DNA of 33,046 bases from an uncultured Acetatifactor sp. (GTDB lineage: Bacteria; Bacillota; Clostridia; Lachnospirales; Lachnospiraceae). The DNA is taken from the NCBI GenBank assembly GCA_934394665.1, contig CAKRRS010000024.1, positions 1-33,046 of the forward strand, in the 5' to 3' direction. Position numbers and translations under genes: made by a program. The notes under the pieces are model-generated. The model worked only from the letters and a program-made list of their open reading frames with translations. It did no database searches and had not been told where the DNA came from. Positions 32,974-33,046 of this stretch are shown here, piece after piece; the first letter of the stretch is position 1; each line of letters opens with the position of its first letter.

Positions 32974-33046
32974 GCTGCTGTGGCTCAGTCGGTAGAGCGT
33001 CGCATTGGTAGTGCGGAGGTCACGGGTCCGATTCCCGTCAGCAGCT
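32974..33046 (+). tRNA. tRNA-Thr (anticodon GGT), 3' end at window edge
   Basis: A full cloverleaf without CCA: acceptor GCTGCTG/CAGCAGC, D arm GCTC/GAGC with GG in the loop, anticodon stem TCGCA/TGCGG with loop TTGGTAG (anticodon GGT, reading ACC), 5-nt variable loop, and T stem ACGGG/CCCGT. The discriminator is T. The T loop is TCCGATT, so position 55 is C where U (pseudouridine 55) is normal. The window ends at the discriminator base, so CCA or further tRNAs cannot be seen. Confidence 0.95.

Overview
The window reads as chromosomal DNA of a spore-forming member of the Clostridia, most likely Lachnospiraceae. The basis is an alpha/beta-type small acid-soluble spore protein with a near-perfect sigma-G promoter, the Clostridia-type orders tig-clpP-clpX-engB and pyrH-frr-uppS-cdsA-dxr-rseP, several c-di-GMP and two-component proteins, and a TM1266-type [FeFe]-hydrogenase-associated regulator. 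Almost every gene is on the minus strand; only the spore protein gene and a tRNA at the right edge are on the plus strand. I see no insertion sequence, prophage or CRISPR array.

Positions 1-9.4k hold signalling and transport genes: a 3'-truncated hybrid PAS histidine kinase, a NatA/NatB-like ABC exporter preceded by a TraX-family membrane protein, an operon encoding a GGDEF-REC-HD-GYP protein plus an HPt protein followed by two gene remnants (a DUF342/FapA tail and a REC/HD-GYP deletion derivative), and an OmpR-type regulator whose receiver lacks most invariant residues.

Positions 9.6k-16.1k are housekeeping: engB, an AI-2E-type permease and truA, then clpX, clpP and tig. No lon lies between clpX and engB. 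The two gaps flanking clpX each carry a 130-nt element of four consecutive hairpins, alike in order but differing in stem sequence. The tig promoter sits inside a 10-bp perfect inverted repeat.

Positions 16.2k-22.4k are mixed: a TM1266-like regulator, a permease-ATPase fusion with its lipoprotein substrate-binding protein behind a structured leader, the spore protein gene, a fructose-6-phosphate aldolase/transaldolase, and an overlapping pair encoding a Ser/Thr kinase and a PP2C-like protein that seems to have lost its metal ligands. The latter pair is my best candidate for an undescribed system.

Positions 22.4k-29.6k form the envelope and isoprenoid operon, headed unusually by a bactofilin-domain gene, with a polysaccharide deacetylase gene upstream. 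Positions 29.8k-32.9k are AT-rich and accessory in character: a KTSC-domain protein, a degenerate ORF, a small exported protein, and an ECF-like sigma factor with its membrane anti-sigma partner. A tRNA-Thr(GGT) with its own strong promoter ends the window.
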